DNA of 64,000 nucleotides from Trypanosoma brucei gambiense DAL972 (lineage: Eukaryota > Euglenozoa > Kinetoplastea > Trypanosomatida > Trypanosomatidae). The translations under genes were made by a program, and so were the position numbers. This document shows positions 29,131-39,189 of the stretch, piece by piece. The notes beneath the pieces are model-generated. The model was not told where the DNA came from. It saw only the letters and a list, made by a program, of their open reading frames with translations, and ran no database searches. The stretch is from assembly GCF_000210295.1 (NCBI RefSeq), contig NC_026744.1:1-64000 (forward strand). Direction: 5' to 3'. Each line of letters opens with the position of its first letter. Within the stretch, counting starts at the first letter, position 1.

Positions 29131-32100
29131 CTAAAGAAGATGAGTCTTCAAATCAGGATCGATTTGTCTTTGCACCTGATTCAGGTCAACCATGTTCTCA
29201 CACATGGGGCACACCTGAGACTGTCGCAACAGTGTAATGAACGAAGTATACAAAGCAGGGAAGTGACACACAGGGCACTCAGAGTAGTTTTGCTTGACCA
29301 TGTGTTTCCCTGTCACAATGCAAAAAGGAAGCGTATTCTTGCAGGATCCGCACTCCAATTCCGTCTCGAGCACTCCGGCATCGCAGAAGGGGCATGGAGA
29401 CGTATCCTCTTGGGGATCTTCTAACTCCTCTTTACCGCGTCTGCGCACTATGGCTTCGATCTTCTTCCGGTTTTTGTCATCTAACTCAGTTCTGTACCTC
29501 TCATTTTGAATAATGATGCAGGCGTTGTCAAACGCAGACTTCTTGAAACCGCTTTTCAGGCACTGCAATGCGGTGGATGTATATAAAGTGGAAATGTGTT
29601 GCGGAAACCTTTGGATGTTCCGTACCACGCGCAGGAGCATACGGGAAGCCGTTTCATCATCATTCATCACCTTGATGAGGTGCTTTACGATCACGTACGA
29701 GTGTAGTAACATAAGACTCCGTCGCAGGTCGTTGGGCACACGCATCTTTCTATCCCTGAGAATACGGAAGGCCTCCACGAGTGTCCTGTGGGCTGCCATG
29801 TAGCTCCCCACCTCCTGTTCTTTTGTAGCAATAAGCACAGATGTTTTGGCAGCTTTTTCATAACTCCCGAGGGCCATGTACAACTTAAAAATATACGATG
29901 GTTCCTTCGGCTCCCCATCTGTCTCTCCCATAAGATAGTCAATAAGTTTGTTAGTCAATGTATCGCTTCGAGACCTTCCGACAACCTCGATGGCCTTCTC
30001 AATATCCTCTGGTTGACCGGCCTCAAGGTAGTTCTTCAGTGCATACGGAAAATTGCCTGCAATGTGGTAGAACAATCCCGCTTGCCCTGGTTTGCCATTC
30101 TGCTCGTAGTGGCGTGCTATGGCCGAAAACTCATTTTGATTAGCAGCTGGAGCCACACCATCAGTAAGCTGAACTTGTGAAAGCAATGCGCTCTCTAATG
30201 CAGTCATGCAGCCCTTTTCCTTCGCCAGCTCAAACCCCTCAAAGAAGGCCTTCGCAAGGACAAAGAACTCGACGGCGACAGAAAACTCACCACGCTTTTT
30301 GCACATGTTTGCTACAACAGACGCGGCAGCAACCGACCGCGTCTGACGGACAATATCGTACGCACCCTGCAAGTTGTTTAGTTTCTCAACTCTAATGCGT
30401 ACCACATTGTCCCAGTCCTCCGCCTGTGTATACGCTTTCTCTGCCTCAGAGAATGCGCCTTCTTCCTCCTTTCCCTTAGCGAACATGCCAATGATGTTGC
30501 GAGATGTAATGCGAGGGATGATGCGACTTGCTGCTTTTAAGTTTCGTGCATCCACAATATACAGCTTCGCGGCGTGCTCAAAATTCAGCGCCTTCTCGTA
30601 CAAATGCGCAGCCTCGTCGCAGTGCCGGAGGCTTTCCAAAATTTCTGCGCATTCTGTGACAAAAGCCAAATCATTAGACTGTTCCGCCAACTTCACACCT
30701 TCTTGTACTCCGCCAGTGCGTAACAAGCATCGCGCTGATCCCTGCAAGCACTCAGCATTATGTTTCTTTACTTCACCCTGCGCAGCAGTCAGTTCGGTAC
30801 TCGCATGTCCCTTCGGCATTGCCATTTCACCTGCCCTATACATTTCAAGGGCATTCGCATACTCCCCACGGTACTCAAGTTGTTGAGCATATTCCTTAGA
30901 TAAGATGGGTAGTTTCTCTGGAGCCAACTGCTTCGCAAGAGTCAAGGCCGGCTCCCACTGCATGAGATCGTGCCGCATTTGTAAGGCACAAAGAGGCTGC
31001 GAGGAACGAAGAAAAAAGTTCTGCGCATCTTTAAAGTACCCCATAATCATAGAGACGTGTCCTATCAGGAGATTCTTTTCATTTATATGTTTAATGCTCT
31101 CAATATACATGACGAGGCTCGGTTGGGATAATTGCCGGTAGAGTCGGATGGCGAGTTCAACGTCAAGCATGTGCAGTGCCTTCACGGCCAAGTCCTCAGC
31201 CTCTTGTGGTGTACTAATATTTTGGGACGCCCACCGTAGGTGATTCAAAGAAAAGTTATTGTAGAACGCCTCCGAGTTTGGTACACGAGAAGTGGCCCGG
31301 TTATGCGAAGCCAGTGTGAGAGATTCTACAGCGTTGCATGGGCCCTGAAGCGTTACGGTACCCTTCATTACACCAAGTGGAGTGAAACCATTTGGAATAT
31401 TGGTGATAAGATTGACAGTTTTTGAATCCTTGACAACCACAGATTCGGCTGTTGGCCCATATCGGCTATGTGGTGCGTAAACGTACGTCACCATCGTGCT
31501 TGCGTTGTAAGATACCAACACACCGTAGTCACCTTGATCCCATAAAATGTCCTTGTGCCCCTGCTCAAATCCTTCGGTTTGAGTGGAAACAAGTGTTATA
31601 GGATTAAGTATGAACATAACGTCATACTTGTCGATGAGGGCTATCCGAGTGCAGCTGAAATTAGGGAATGCTCGCTTAATTCCAGTAGTGGGTGTGTGCT
31701 CCATCACACATTGGTAGTCAGCAAGATTGACAATGAAAATTTTCTCTGGGGTTGCGTACATGAAGAGGGAGTCACTTATCCCAATAGAAATAACATCAGC
31801 GCCTCCACTCTCCGGAAGTGTAATAGAATCCGCACCGCTCCACACTTCGTGCAGTTGAACCTTTCCGTCACAGAGCGCGGCCGCGTGGTTGTTGGACACT
31901 TTCAGAGCAGAAACATTTGAAGGGTAATTCACTGTATTTACCAATTTGGCCTCTCCTTCCCCGGCCTTGTAGTATGCACCAGTATTCCGAGAGCACACAG
32001 CTAAGACATCCCGTGAGGCAGCTAACAAAGTGGGATCCATGTCTAATGTCGCAGTGAAGACAACACGGTCATCCTTGACAGACTTCACCGTTACCGTTCG

Positions 32101-33201
32101 CGATCCGGTTAGTGAATAAATATTTGGTCCACACACCACACTCGAGACAGGCACACTCCTCTTGAAACTGATTAAATGGGGTTGGTCAGTAACTACAGTT
32201 ATGTTCATTCCATTCCCACTATGTTGCACGTCCTGTAGTGCACCTAATGCCCCCTCCAGCTGAATCGAATCTGATTTTATTTCAGTTATTCGCTTGTCAG
32301 CCAAAGAAAAGAACTTGATGCTCGATCCAGCAACGGCAACGCAAGTTCCGGAGCCCCCAGAGCACGACATGCCGCACACGGCATCCTCGAACGGTCGGGT
32401 CACACCGTAGACCTTGGAGTTTTGATGGTTGATTTGAACGAGGGCCATTGCACCAGAAGTAAACCCCACACATGTCAATCCTCCAGCAAGGCACCTGCAC
32501 ACCGTGATATTTCCAAGTTTTGCATCAAACGTCAATACGTGAGGTTGGAGAGTTTCCAAGTTGTAGTGCTCCAACACAGTGCCACAGTTAACCAAGGCAA
32601 CTACGTTGGCAAGTGATGATGGATCACCGTGACCTGGAAAATCAATCACCGAAAGGGAAGAAGGGACATTTTTTACGGTTACCCGCTGTTGAACGTTACC
32701 AGCAGCGTCAGAAACGGAAAGTACCTGATCCTCCCCAATCACCACAAGGTTGTTGCTCGCTGTCCACACGCCATCAATAATTCGATTGTCATGGGTTCCA
32801 GTAACAGGCACTTTCTTCATTGTCTCACTATTTATTACCATGAGGTCGCCGCCTGTGTTGCCTACTGCCAAAAGCGAAGCGACAGGAGACCATGCCATGA
32901 AACACAACCCCTGAAGACCGGTATCTATAGAATCGGGTCCGGCCTCATTGCTCATTAGTAAAGAAACATTACTGGAGTCCTGTTGAATAAGGGCAAGTAC
33001 AGCGCGTGCAGGATCCCACCCGAGCCGGTAGACATTGGGAAGAGAGAAAGTGTGAAGTCCTTTTCCTTCAGAGGATATTATTCGCACCTTCCCGTTGGGG
33101 CAATACACTGCAAGTTTTGAGCTATGGGGATCCCATGCGAACTGCGGAACCCCCCGGTCGAGGTCCTCTGCCGTAAGCTCAAACTTTTTTTGAATGCTCA
33201 T
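29131..33201 (-). CDS. IFT144: Intraflagellar transport protein IFT144 (WDR19)
   Basis: A 1356-residue IFT-A subunit for retrograde transport in the flagellum. The N-terminal half is WD-repeat-like (FAWDPHSSKLAVYCPNGKVRI, FMAWSPVASLLAVGNTGGDLMV), forming two propellers up to about 640. A long TPR/helical region follows (AIRLYRQLSQPSLVMYIESI, EAAHLYEKALNFEHAAKLY). The C-terminus (1270-1356) has four paired cysteine knuckles, CPFC, CGSC, CPVC and CPMC, in the spacing of WDR19, including ATGKHM-like FCIVTGKHMVK and CHFPALY. Length matches animal IFT144. Its first 213 residues are repeated beyond the gap at 34044-34681. The start is an ATG. Confidence 0.95.
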   Translation of the reverse strand: MSIQKKFELTAEDLDRGVPQFAWDPHSSKLAVYCPNGKVRIISSEGKGLHTFSLPNVYRLGWDPARAVLALIQQDSSNVSLLMSNEAGPDSIDTGLQGLCFMAWSPVASLLAVGNTGGDLMVINSETMKKVPVTGTHDNRIIDGVWTASNNLVVIGEDQVLSVSDAAGNVQQRVTVKNVPSSLSVIDFPGHGDPSSLANVVALVNCGTVLEHYNLETLQPHVLTFDAKLGNITVCRCLAGGLTCVGFTSGAMALVQINHQNSKVYGVTRPFEDAVCGMSCSGGSGTCVAVAGSSIKFFSLADKRITEIKSDSIQLEGALGALQDVQHSGNGMNITVVTDQPHLISFKRSVPVSSVVCGPNIYSLTGSRTVTVKSVKDDRVVFTATLDMDPTLLAASRDVLAVCSRNTGAYYKAGEGEAKLVNTVNYPSNVSALKVSNNHAAALCDGKVQLHEVWSGADSITLPESGGADVISIGISDSLFMYATPEKIFIVNLADYQCVMEHTPTTGIKRAFPNFSCTRIALIDKYDVMFILNPITLVSTQTEGFEQGHKDILWDQGDYGVLVSYNASTMVTYVYAPHSRYGPTAESVVVKDSKTVNLITNIPNGFTPLGVMKGTVTLQGPCNAVESLTLASHNRATSRVPNSEAFYNNFSLNHLRWASQNISTPQEAEDLAVKALHMLDVELAIRLYRQLSQPSLVMYIESIKHINEKNLLIGHVSMIMGYFKDAQNFFLRSSQPLCALQMRHDLMQWEPALTLAKQLAPEKLPILSKEYAQQLEYRGEYANALEMYRAGEMAMPKGHASTELTAAQGEVKKHNAECLQGSARCLLRTGGVQEGVKLAEQSNDLAFVTECAEILESLRHCDEAAHLYEKALNFEHAAKLYIVDARNLKAASRIIPRITSRNIIGMFAKGKEEEGAFSEAEKAYTQAEDWDNVVRIRVEKLNNLQGAYDIVRQTRSVAAASVVANMCKKRGEFSVAVEFFVLAKAFFEGFELAKEKGCMTALESALLSQVQLTDGVAPAANQNEFSAIARHYEQNGKPGQAGLFYHIAGNFPYALKNYLEAGQPEDIEKAIEVVGRSRSDTLTNKLIDYLMGETDGEPKEPSYIFKLYMALGSYEKAAKTSVLIATKEQEVGSYMAAHRTLVEAFRILRDRKMRVPNDLRRSLMLLHSYVIVKHLIKVMNDDETASRMLLRVVRNIQRFPQHISTLYTSTALQCLKSGFKKSAFDNACIIIQNERYRTELDDKNRKKIEAIVRRRGKEELEDPQEDTSPCPFCDAGVLETELECGSCKNTLPFCIVTGKHMVKQNYSECPVCHFPALYTSFITLLRQSQVCPMCENMVDLNQVQRQIDPDLKTHLL

Positions 33202-33851
33202 TTAAAGCGGTATAAAACGTAAGCAAAAAACGAAAAGGAGCACACAAGCAAAAAGCAAGCTTCGTGTAAATGAAATGAAACTACCGAATAAAAATAAGGG
33301 GGAAAATAAAAGTAACATTTCAGCAAAAAGTGGATGGAAAGGTGTTAATATACCCCGCGCAACAAGAAAACAGATAGGCAATCAACCTATAGGGAAGCTG
33401 AATAACAAGCAAATGGGTGGGAAACATAACTTGTCAATATATATATATATGTTAATTTAATGCGTTTAACTTTACTCCGACACCGCAATCCCTCAACAAC
33501 TGACAACATCATGAACTGTTCGTAACAAAATGAGAAAAAGAAGGAAGAGGAGGAGGGAAAAGTCACACCAAAAGTCGTATTGCTGTTTCCTGGTGCGGTA
33601 CGCGTTTCAGGAAACTACGTACTGAAACAACTGTGCGCTCTACGGATTTTGGTAGCTATTGGTATTCATCTTTTATGCTGGTGCTCCCTCTCACTGCTTA
33701 TGCAGCGGAGCTTAAACCACAGACGACCCGACTTTTGAACAAAAGGAAACAGTGCGATGCTGCGTTCCAACCGGTCGCTCAGTGTGAAAAAAAAAGGGGG
33801 TCAAAAGATACTCGAGTGTAGCTCACACTACCAAGACTATTTCGCGGTACG
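33202..33851 (-). other. Spacer between the carrier and IFT144, copy 1
   Basis: 5' UTR of IFT144 and 3' UTR of the mitochondrial carrier, with a TA run at 33437-33450. No gene. It is repeated at 34682-35341. Confidence 0.55.
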
Positions 33852-33943
33852 TTATCCATTCAAACCGCTGCACACACAAAGAAGTTTATTAGTGGACCCC
33901 TGTGCCTCAAATATTCGATTTACTTGTTCGTAAGCAGCGATAA
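33852..33943 (-). pseudogene. Truncated 3' end of the carrier gene at a contig edge
   Basis: The last 30 or so codons of the carrier described at 35342-36274, cut off by the gap. It is identical to the complete copy over its length and is best read as a contig end rather than a decayed gene. Confidence 0.8.
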
Positions 33944-34043
33944 NNNNNNNNNNNNNNNNNNNNNNNNNNNNNNNNNNNNNNNNNNNNNNNNNNNNNNNNN
34001 NNNNNNNNNNNNNNNNNNNNNNNNNNNNNNNNNNNNNNNNNNN
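33944..34043. other. Assembly gap of 100 N
   Basis: Exactly 100 undetermined bases. The sequence on its left recurs on its right, so the true gap may be negative (an unjoined overlap). Confidence 0.98.
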
Positions 34044-34681
34044 TAGTGCTCCAACACAGTGCCACAGTTAACCAAGGCAACTACGTTGGCAAGTGATGAT
34101 GGATCACCGTGACCTGGAAAATCAATCACCGAAAGGGAAGAAGGGACATTTTTTACGGTTACCCGCTGTTGAACGTTACCAGCAGCGTCAGAAACGGAAA
34201 GTACCTGATCCTCCCCAATCACCACAAGGTTGTTGCTCGCTGTCCACACGCCATCAATAATTCGATTGTCATGGGTTCCAGTAACAGGCACTTTCTTCAT
34301 TGTCTCACTATTTATTACCATGAGGTCGCCGCCTGTGTTGCCTACTGCCAAAAGCGAAGCGACAGGAGACCATGCCATGAAACACAACCCCTGAAGACCG
34401 GTATCTATAGAATCGGGTCCGGCCTCATTGCTCATTAGTAAAGAAACATTACTGGAGTCCTGTTGAATAAGGGCAAGTACAGCGCGTGCAGGATCCCACC
34501 CGAGCCGGTAGACATTGGGAAGAGAGAAAGTGTGAAGTCCTTTTCCTTCAGAGGATATTATTCGCACCTTCCCGTTGGGGCAATACACTGCAAGTTTTGA
34601 GCTATGGGGATCCCATGCGAACTGCGGAACCCCCCGGTCGAGGTCCTCTGCCGTAAGCTCAAACTTTTTTTGAATGCTCAT
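34044..34681 (-). pseudogene. Truncated 5' end of IFT144 at a contig edge
   Basis: Encodes the first 213 residues of IFT144, identical to the complete gene at 29131-33201, then runs into the gap. It has an intact ATG and 5' UTR but no remainder. It is most likely a duplicate contig end, not a separate gene. Confidence 0.85.
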
Positions 34682-35341
34682 TTAAAGCGGTATAAAACGT
34701 AAGCAAAAAACGAAAAGGAGCACACAAGCAAAAAGCAAGCTTCGTGTAAATGAAATGAAACTACCGAATAAAAATAAGGGGGAAAATAAAAGTAACATTT
34801 CAGCAAAAAGTGGATGGAAAGGTGTTAATATACCCCGCGCAACAAGAAAACAGATAGGCAATCAACCTATAGGGAAGCTGAATAACAAGCAAATGGGTGG
34901 GAAACATAACTTGTCAATATATATATATATATATATATATGTTAATTTAATGCGTTTAACTTTACTCCGACACCGCAATCCCTCAACAACTGACAACATC
35001 ATGAACTGTTCGTAACAAAATGAGAAAAAGAAGGAAGAGGAGGAGGGAAAAGTCACACCAAAAGTCGTATTGCTGTTTCCTGGTGCGGTACGCGTTTCAG
35101 GAAACTACGTACTGAAACAACTGTGCGCTCTACGGATTTTGGTAGCTATTGGTATTCATCTTTTATGCTGGTGCTCCCTCTCACTGCTTATGCAGCGGAG
35201 CTTAAACCACAGACGACCCGACTTTTGAACAAAAGGAAACAGTGCGATGCTGCGTTCCAACCGGTCGCTCAGTGTGAAAAAAAAAGGGGGTCAAAAGATA
35301 CTCGAGTGTAGCTCACACTACCAAGACTATTTCGCGGTACG
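34682..35341 (-). other. Spacer between the carrier and IFT144, copy 2
   Basis: As 33202-33851 but with a longer TA run at 34917-34940. No gene. Confidence 0.55.
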
Positions 35342-36274
35342 TTATCCATTCAAACCGCTGCACACACAAAGAAGTTTATTAGTGGACCCCTGTGCCTCAA
35401 ATATTCGATTTACTTGTTCGTAAGCAGCGATAAGTACCGCATTACCGGGAAAAGCACGAATAGCCGTAACGCCGTAGCCACGTATGAGTCCGCGCATTCC
35501 CTCTATCTTATACAGGCGCATCAAACCCTGAGTGATGGAAAGATTACCGTATTCACTTCTATTTGTCTGTACTTTAGTTTTAAGGACGTCAATTGGGTAA
35601 ATAGACGTCCAGAAAACGACACCGGCACAACCACCCCCGAGAAAATGAACAAAAGGCGAAGCATCAGTGAAGACTTGCCCCTCCTGCAACATATTCCGAA
35701 TAACCAATTGAAAGGTAGAAAAATACATTCCACAGCCAAGTGCCTCCCGCATGATCATGGATACATGTCCCTTGAAGAGCCCCCGGATTCCGGAACTTCG
35801 ATAAATGGAGGTGACACAATGTGCAGAGTTTTTATATATGCGTTTCTCCTCGGGGAGTGTGTTTTGCACTTGCATTTTACACTTAATCAACTCTGCAGGT
35901 GTTAACACGTGCGATACTACGATACCACCAATGGCAGCTGCTGTAAAAACAGCAAGATAAGGTTCCGTGTCAGGCTCACACCGCTTTCTGTAAAAGAGAT
36001 CCTGCGCCGGGCCTATGGCTTCGCGATATGTAGCGAAGAGAGTGGCATTTTCCACAGCTGCACCAATCACGGGTAATGGAAGTCCCCTAAAAAAACCACC
36101 AAAAATGCCCTCACTGCGAGTTATCTCTATGATACAGCTCAAACTCCCACGGTAACGGTGTGGGTCGTCCTGCAGTCTCACTTTTATGGTATCCAGTGGG
36201 TATTCCACTATAGTTGCCAGTGCGCCACCAACTGAACCCGCAGTAACCTCCTTCAGAAAGTTTCCATCATGCAT
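35342..36274 (-). CDS. Mitochondrial carrier protein, ornithine/basic amino acid type
   Basis: A 310-residue member of the mitochondrial carrier family of the inner membrane. The three repeats carry the carrier motif as PLDTIKVRLQ, PAELIKCKMQ and PIDVLKTKVQ, each followed by the second-helix glycine pattern (EGIFGGFFRG, GIRGLFKG, EGMRGLIRG). PAELIKCKMQ in repeat two and IRAFPGNAVLIAAYE near the end resemble ornithine and carnitine/acylcarnitine carriers, ornithine types best. Length is normal. The start is an ATG. The substrate is inferred, not shown. Confidence 0.9.
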   Translation of the reverse strand: MHDGNFLKEVTAGSVGGALATIVEYPLDTIKVRLQDDPHRYRGSLSCIIEITRSEGIFGGFFRGLPLPVIGAAVENATLFATYREAIGPAQDLFYRKRCEPDTEPYLAVFTAAAIGGIVVSHVLTPAELIKCKMQVQNTLPEEKRIYKNSAHCVTSIYRSSGIRGLFKGHVSMIMREALGCGMYFSTFQLVIRNMLQEGQVFTDASPFVHFLGGGCAGVVFWTSIYPIDVLKTKVQTNRSEYGNLSITQGLMRLYKIEGMRGLIRGYGVTAIRAFPGNAVLIAAYEQVNRIFEAQGSTNKLLCVCSGLNG

Positions 36275-36679
36275 TCTCCCTCAAAGTTAACAAAAACAAA
36301 ACGGAATAGGTTGTCCTATTTTTTTATTAGGAAAAAAAAAAAGTTGAGTCGGGTTGTGTGAGGTGTTTTCGGGGCTACCTTATGTATGGTGCGCAGCTAT
36401 AGTGAGAATAACAGAACGAGAAAAAAAATAAGCAGAAAGGACACAAAAAAATATATTATCACAGCAATACAATAAAAAAAGATATAGCACGATGCAGCCA
36501 ATATTAAACGATAAAGGAAAAGGATGCTGTGCCAAAAGGTGACATGACGCTTAATAATAATGAAGCATATTCGCTTAACAGTGAATGATTCCCTTAATGT
36601 TGTTTTTTCCCCCTCATTCAGGGACTAATGCCCACTCCTCACCGTAAGTACGCCAGCGGATTCACTGAGTAGCAGAAAT
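36275..36679 (-). other. Spacer, 3' UTR of the CID-like gene
   Basis: About 400 AT-rich bases with A tracts. No gene. Confidence 0.5.
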
Positions 36680-38608
36680 TTAGTTTCCAGACGCTACAAC
36701 ATCAGCATACATGTCCCTTTGAGTTTGTGTACGGTCTCCCTTCAGTACCCGTTGCAACACCAACGGTGGGGCTGTTCGCATCCGATGCTGCAGTCGCTTC
36801 GTGTCCCGCTCAAAACCTGCTGTCATGAGTGTCTCGGCTAAATCAACAGGAGGTGCAAACACGAAGGTCGGCGCATCATCATCGGAGAAGGCGTCCTCAT
36901 CATCACTCGGTTCATCTTCATCGTCCACCTCGCTTTCACACAGTAAAAACCCCGGATATTCATTGTTTAAATTAATCCGGGGATCGGCTGGTCGGGGTGG
37001 TGGGTTGAAAGGCGGTAGCACGCCGGTGGAAAACCGACTACACATATCAACCACGTCTCCCATATCAATCCAGGGAATAGGCAATCTGTTAACGTTACGC
37101 CCAATAACACGAAATAGATTAACAATAGCCGCATCACCAGGATTCACAACAGCGTCGGCAACTTCTGCAACACCCTTGCGCGCTAACCACCTGTTGCGTA
37201 CCACACGCATTGCTTTCAAGACTGGGGCAAACTTTGCCTGTGAGGAGAGTTTAAAGCGCCTACATGCAGCCGCACGCTCTATACATTCGGCAAAATGTTC
37301 AAGGTCCCAGTCATCAAATGTATTTGCACGGTCAATTATAGACTTCGCCACGAAAGCAAGTTCGGATATGGGGCTCCGCACCTCACCGTGAAGTCCAAGG
37401 GCAATTTGTGTCGTTACGCAAAGCCTGCAGTTAACGTGACGCGCGAGGTTCCTCCCCCGCAAAACCTTGGAACATAGCGGACATTGCATAGATTCCCACG
37501 TCGGATCAGAGTTCTCATCGCCAGCGAGACGCACGATCCAACGGTCCTTTTCATTTGTTACACGAAAAGTGGGACGGTGGATAAGAATAAACTCACGCAC
37601 GTCACCGAACTCGGCAACAACCTCTTTGCTTGCTAAAGTAGACAGACGGTTAACCAACACATCCAATTCAACCGCACCCCCACAACTTCGTATCGCCTCA
37701 CGAATGAACCGCACCCCAAGTGGGAAAAACCCGCGCTTCACGCCATGTTCGTCACGAGGAAGCTCTAAAGGCATAACAACATCTGAGTAGTCGGGAACTT
37801 TGCCATTCTCAGCTGCTACACCACGGACTGCATTAAGAAGCTCCGCCTCCTGTCGGCGGTCCATCTCCTCACGGTTCCGATCCATAATCTCTCGAAGGCG
37901 TTTTCGCCGCGCGTTTTGATAATTCTTCAGGTATTCTGCAGGGACCGCTTTCATGTAACCTTGCGGTGCATCGGCATCAGGTTGAACCTCAGGAACAGCA
38001 ATTTCTTGAGGTCGTGCTGGTGCATAACTGCTCGCCATGTTCATTGCAACCTGACTATCAATAGTTTTTACTTGAAGTATGTGTTTAGCCCCCGCGGGCC
38101 TCTCCGTCATCACAGCCTTCGTCGAAAAGGCACCAGCAGTCCTCAGAGCGCAACTGTGAAGCGCCACAACACCGCGCTCACGCTCCGATGCACTGGCATT
38201 ATTACGCGCTGTTTCCTTCTGTGTTTCTGGATCAATCTCTAATAAAATCAGAGACACGAGAGGAGCACCAAACACTACTGCAATAGAATATTTGAGAAGG
38301 CTTTTGAAATCGGCCCACTCGGGACCGTCTGCTGCTGGCGCTGCTGTTGTGGCAAGGGATCGTAAGCGGGGCCGGAGGGAATCAAGAAAAATTACGTGTT
38401 GCTTTGCTAGTCGATCAATAAAGAACCACAGTACCAGTCGCTGCCCACCGTGCGATGTACGAAGCGCATTCTCTACTGCGTCAATGATTCCTTCAACGTT
38501 TGCCAGATGGGATTCGCACTGTTGGGCAAGGCCACTTAGCTGCTCCATGCTGCAACCCTCCGCAAGTGAAGCAATGGCATCACTTAATTCTCCCAGTGTC
38601 AAACTCAT
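36680..38608 (-). CDS. Protein with CID-like N-terminus and C2HC zinc finger
   Basis: A 642-residue protein. The N-terminal 130 residues are all-helical and resemble the CTD-interacting domain of Pcf11/Rtt103-type factors: a negative-charge-spaced helix, then VENALRTSHGGQRLVLWFFIDRLAKQH, matching the IxxxIxxAPxxxKLPLLYLIDSIVKN pattern. A basic helix at 234-256, a winged-helix-like segment at about 300-361 (IRSCGGAVELDVLVNRL to RWIVRLA) and a zinc finger with C376, C379, H391 and C394 or C397 follow. A DE-rich stretch (DDEDEPSDDEDAFSDDD, about 563-580) lies near the C-terminus. The layout suggests a nuclear transcription or 3'-end factor, but the CID call is only structural resemblance. The start is an ATG. 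Confidence 0.8.
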   Translation of the reverse strand: MSLTLGELSDAIASLAEGCSMEQLSGLAQQCESHLANVEGIIDAVENALRTSHGGQRLVLWFFIDRLAKQHVIFLDSLRPRLRSLATTAAPAADGPEWADFKSLLKYSIAVVFGAPLVSLILLEIDPETQKETARNNASASERERGVVALHSCALRTAGAFSTKAVMTERPAGAKHILQVKTIDSQVAMNMASSYAPARPQEIAVPEVQPDADAPQGYMKAVPAEYLKNYQNARRKRLREIMDRNREEMDRRQEAELLNAVRGVAAENGKVPDYSDVVMPLELPRDEHGVKRGFFPLGVRFIREAIRSCGGAVELDVLVNRLSTLASKEVVAEFGDVREFILIHRPTFRVTNEKDRWIVRLAGDENSDPTWESMQCPLCSKVLRGRNLARHVNCRLCVTTQIALGLHGEVRSPISELAFVAKSIIDRANTFDDWDLEHFAECIERAAACRRFKLSSQAKFAPVLKAMRVVRNRWLARKGVAEVADAVVNPGDAAIVNLFRVIGRNVNRLPIPWIDMGDVVDMCSRFSTGVLPPFNPPPRPADPRINLNNEYPGFLLCESEVDDEDEPSDDEDAFSDDDAPTFVFAPPVDLAETLMTAGFERDTKRLQHRMRTAPPLVLQRVLKGDRTQTQRDMYADVVASGN

Positions 38609-39189
38609 TAAAGCAATTCTTGAATACTACTACAAAAAAAGAAAAAAGTAAAAAAAAAAAGGAAAGCTTCAAAACAACTTTAAACATCCATCTCGTTAGG
38701 CAACCAAAGAAAAAAAAATGTTCACACAGCACCCATCTCGTTGTAAGAAATCAGTTGTTTAGCAACGCACTTGTCCACAATCATCACTATGAGTTGGTGC
38801 GACGGGGCTGCACAAGCCACACAGTCCGTTCGTATCTACGAAATGAAATCCATTCTCTGGAAAATGAAACTTCGGTGGATTGTCCCTAAATATAAGCAGG
38901 TTACGTAAACTAGAAAGCATTCAACAACTACGGCAAGGCGTTGTTTTAATACTGTGTCAGCGATAGGCAGTGGAACCTAACAGCGCAGCGCAAGGTTCAC
39001 ACCCCTGTCCCGCAAATTTACCAGCAAATTACAGAAACCACATGTGAGTAAAACACATGTGTATCGCAACGGTACGCCCTGCAGAAGAACGAAAAGCAGC
39101 AGGAAGTAAAGAAAAATAGAGAAAAAATTTTTTAAATAGGATTGGAAAGACCAGGGGCGAAGCAATAACTAAACACAGAACTCACTACA
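38609..39189 (-). other. Gene-free spacer
   Basis: The coding strand has T/C tracts at 38631-38665 that can serve the CID-like gene. The rest is the 3' UTR of the phosphatase gene. No gene. Confidence 0.5.

Larger units (their letters stand above)
32564..33943. repeat. Direct repeat copy 1, ends flush at the 33944 gap
   Basis: Matches 34044-35433 with an offset of 1480, then 1490 after a TA run that is 10 bases longer in the second copy. I saw no other difference. It contains the 5' part of IFT144, the spacer and the last codons of the carrier gene. Confidence 0.95.
34044..35433. repeat. Direct repeat copy 2, begins flush at the 34043 gap edge
   Basis: Counterpart of 32564-33943; its first base follows the last N. 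It continues on its right into the rest of the carrier gene, while copy 1 continues on its left into the rest of IFT144. Confidence 0.95.

Noticed and set aside
29131..33201. Sec31/COPII reading of the WD-repeat protein
   Set aside because: The C-terminal cysteine pairs and the opening propeller match WDR19/IFT144, which also has the right length; Sec31 lacks this zinc region.
33920..34681. A 253-codon open frame running through the N gap
   Set aside because: It is read through undetermined bases and joins the start of IFT144 to carrier 3' sequence in the wrong frame; it is an artefact of the gap.
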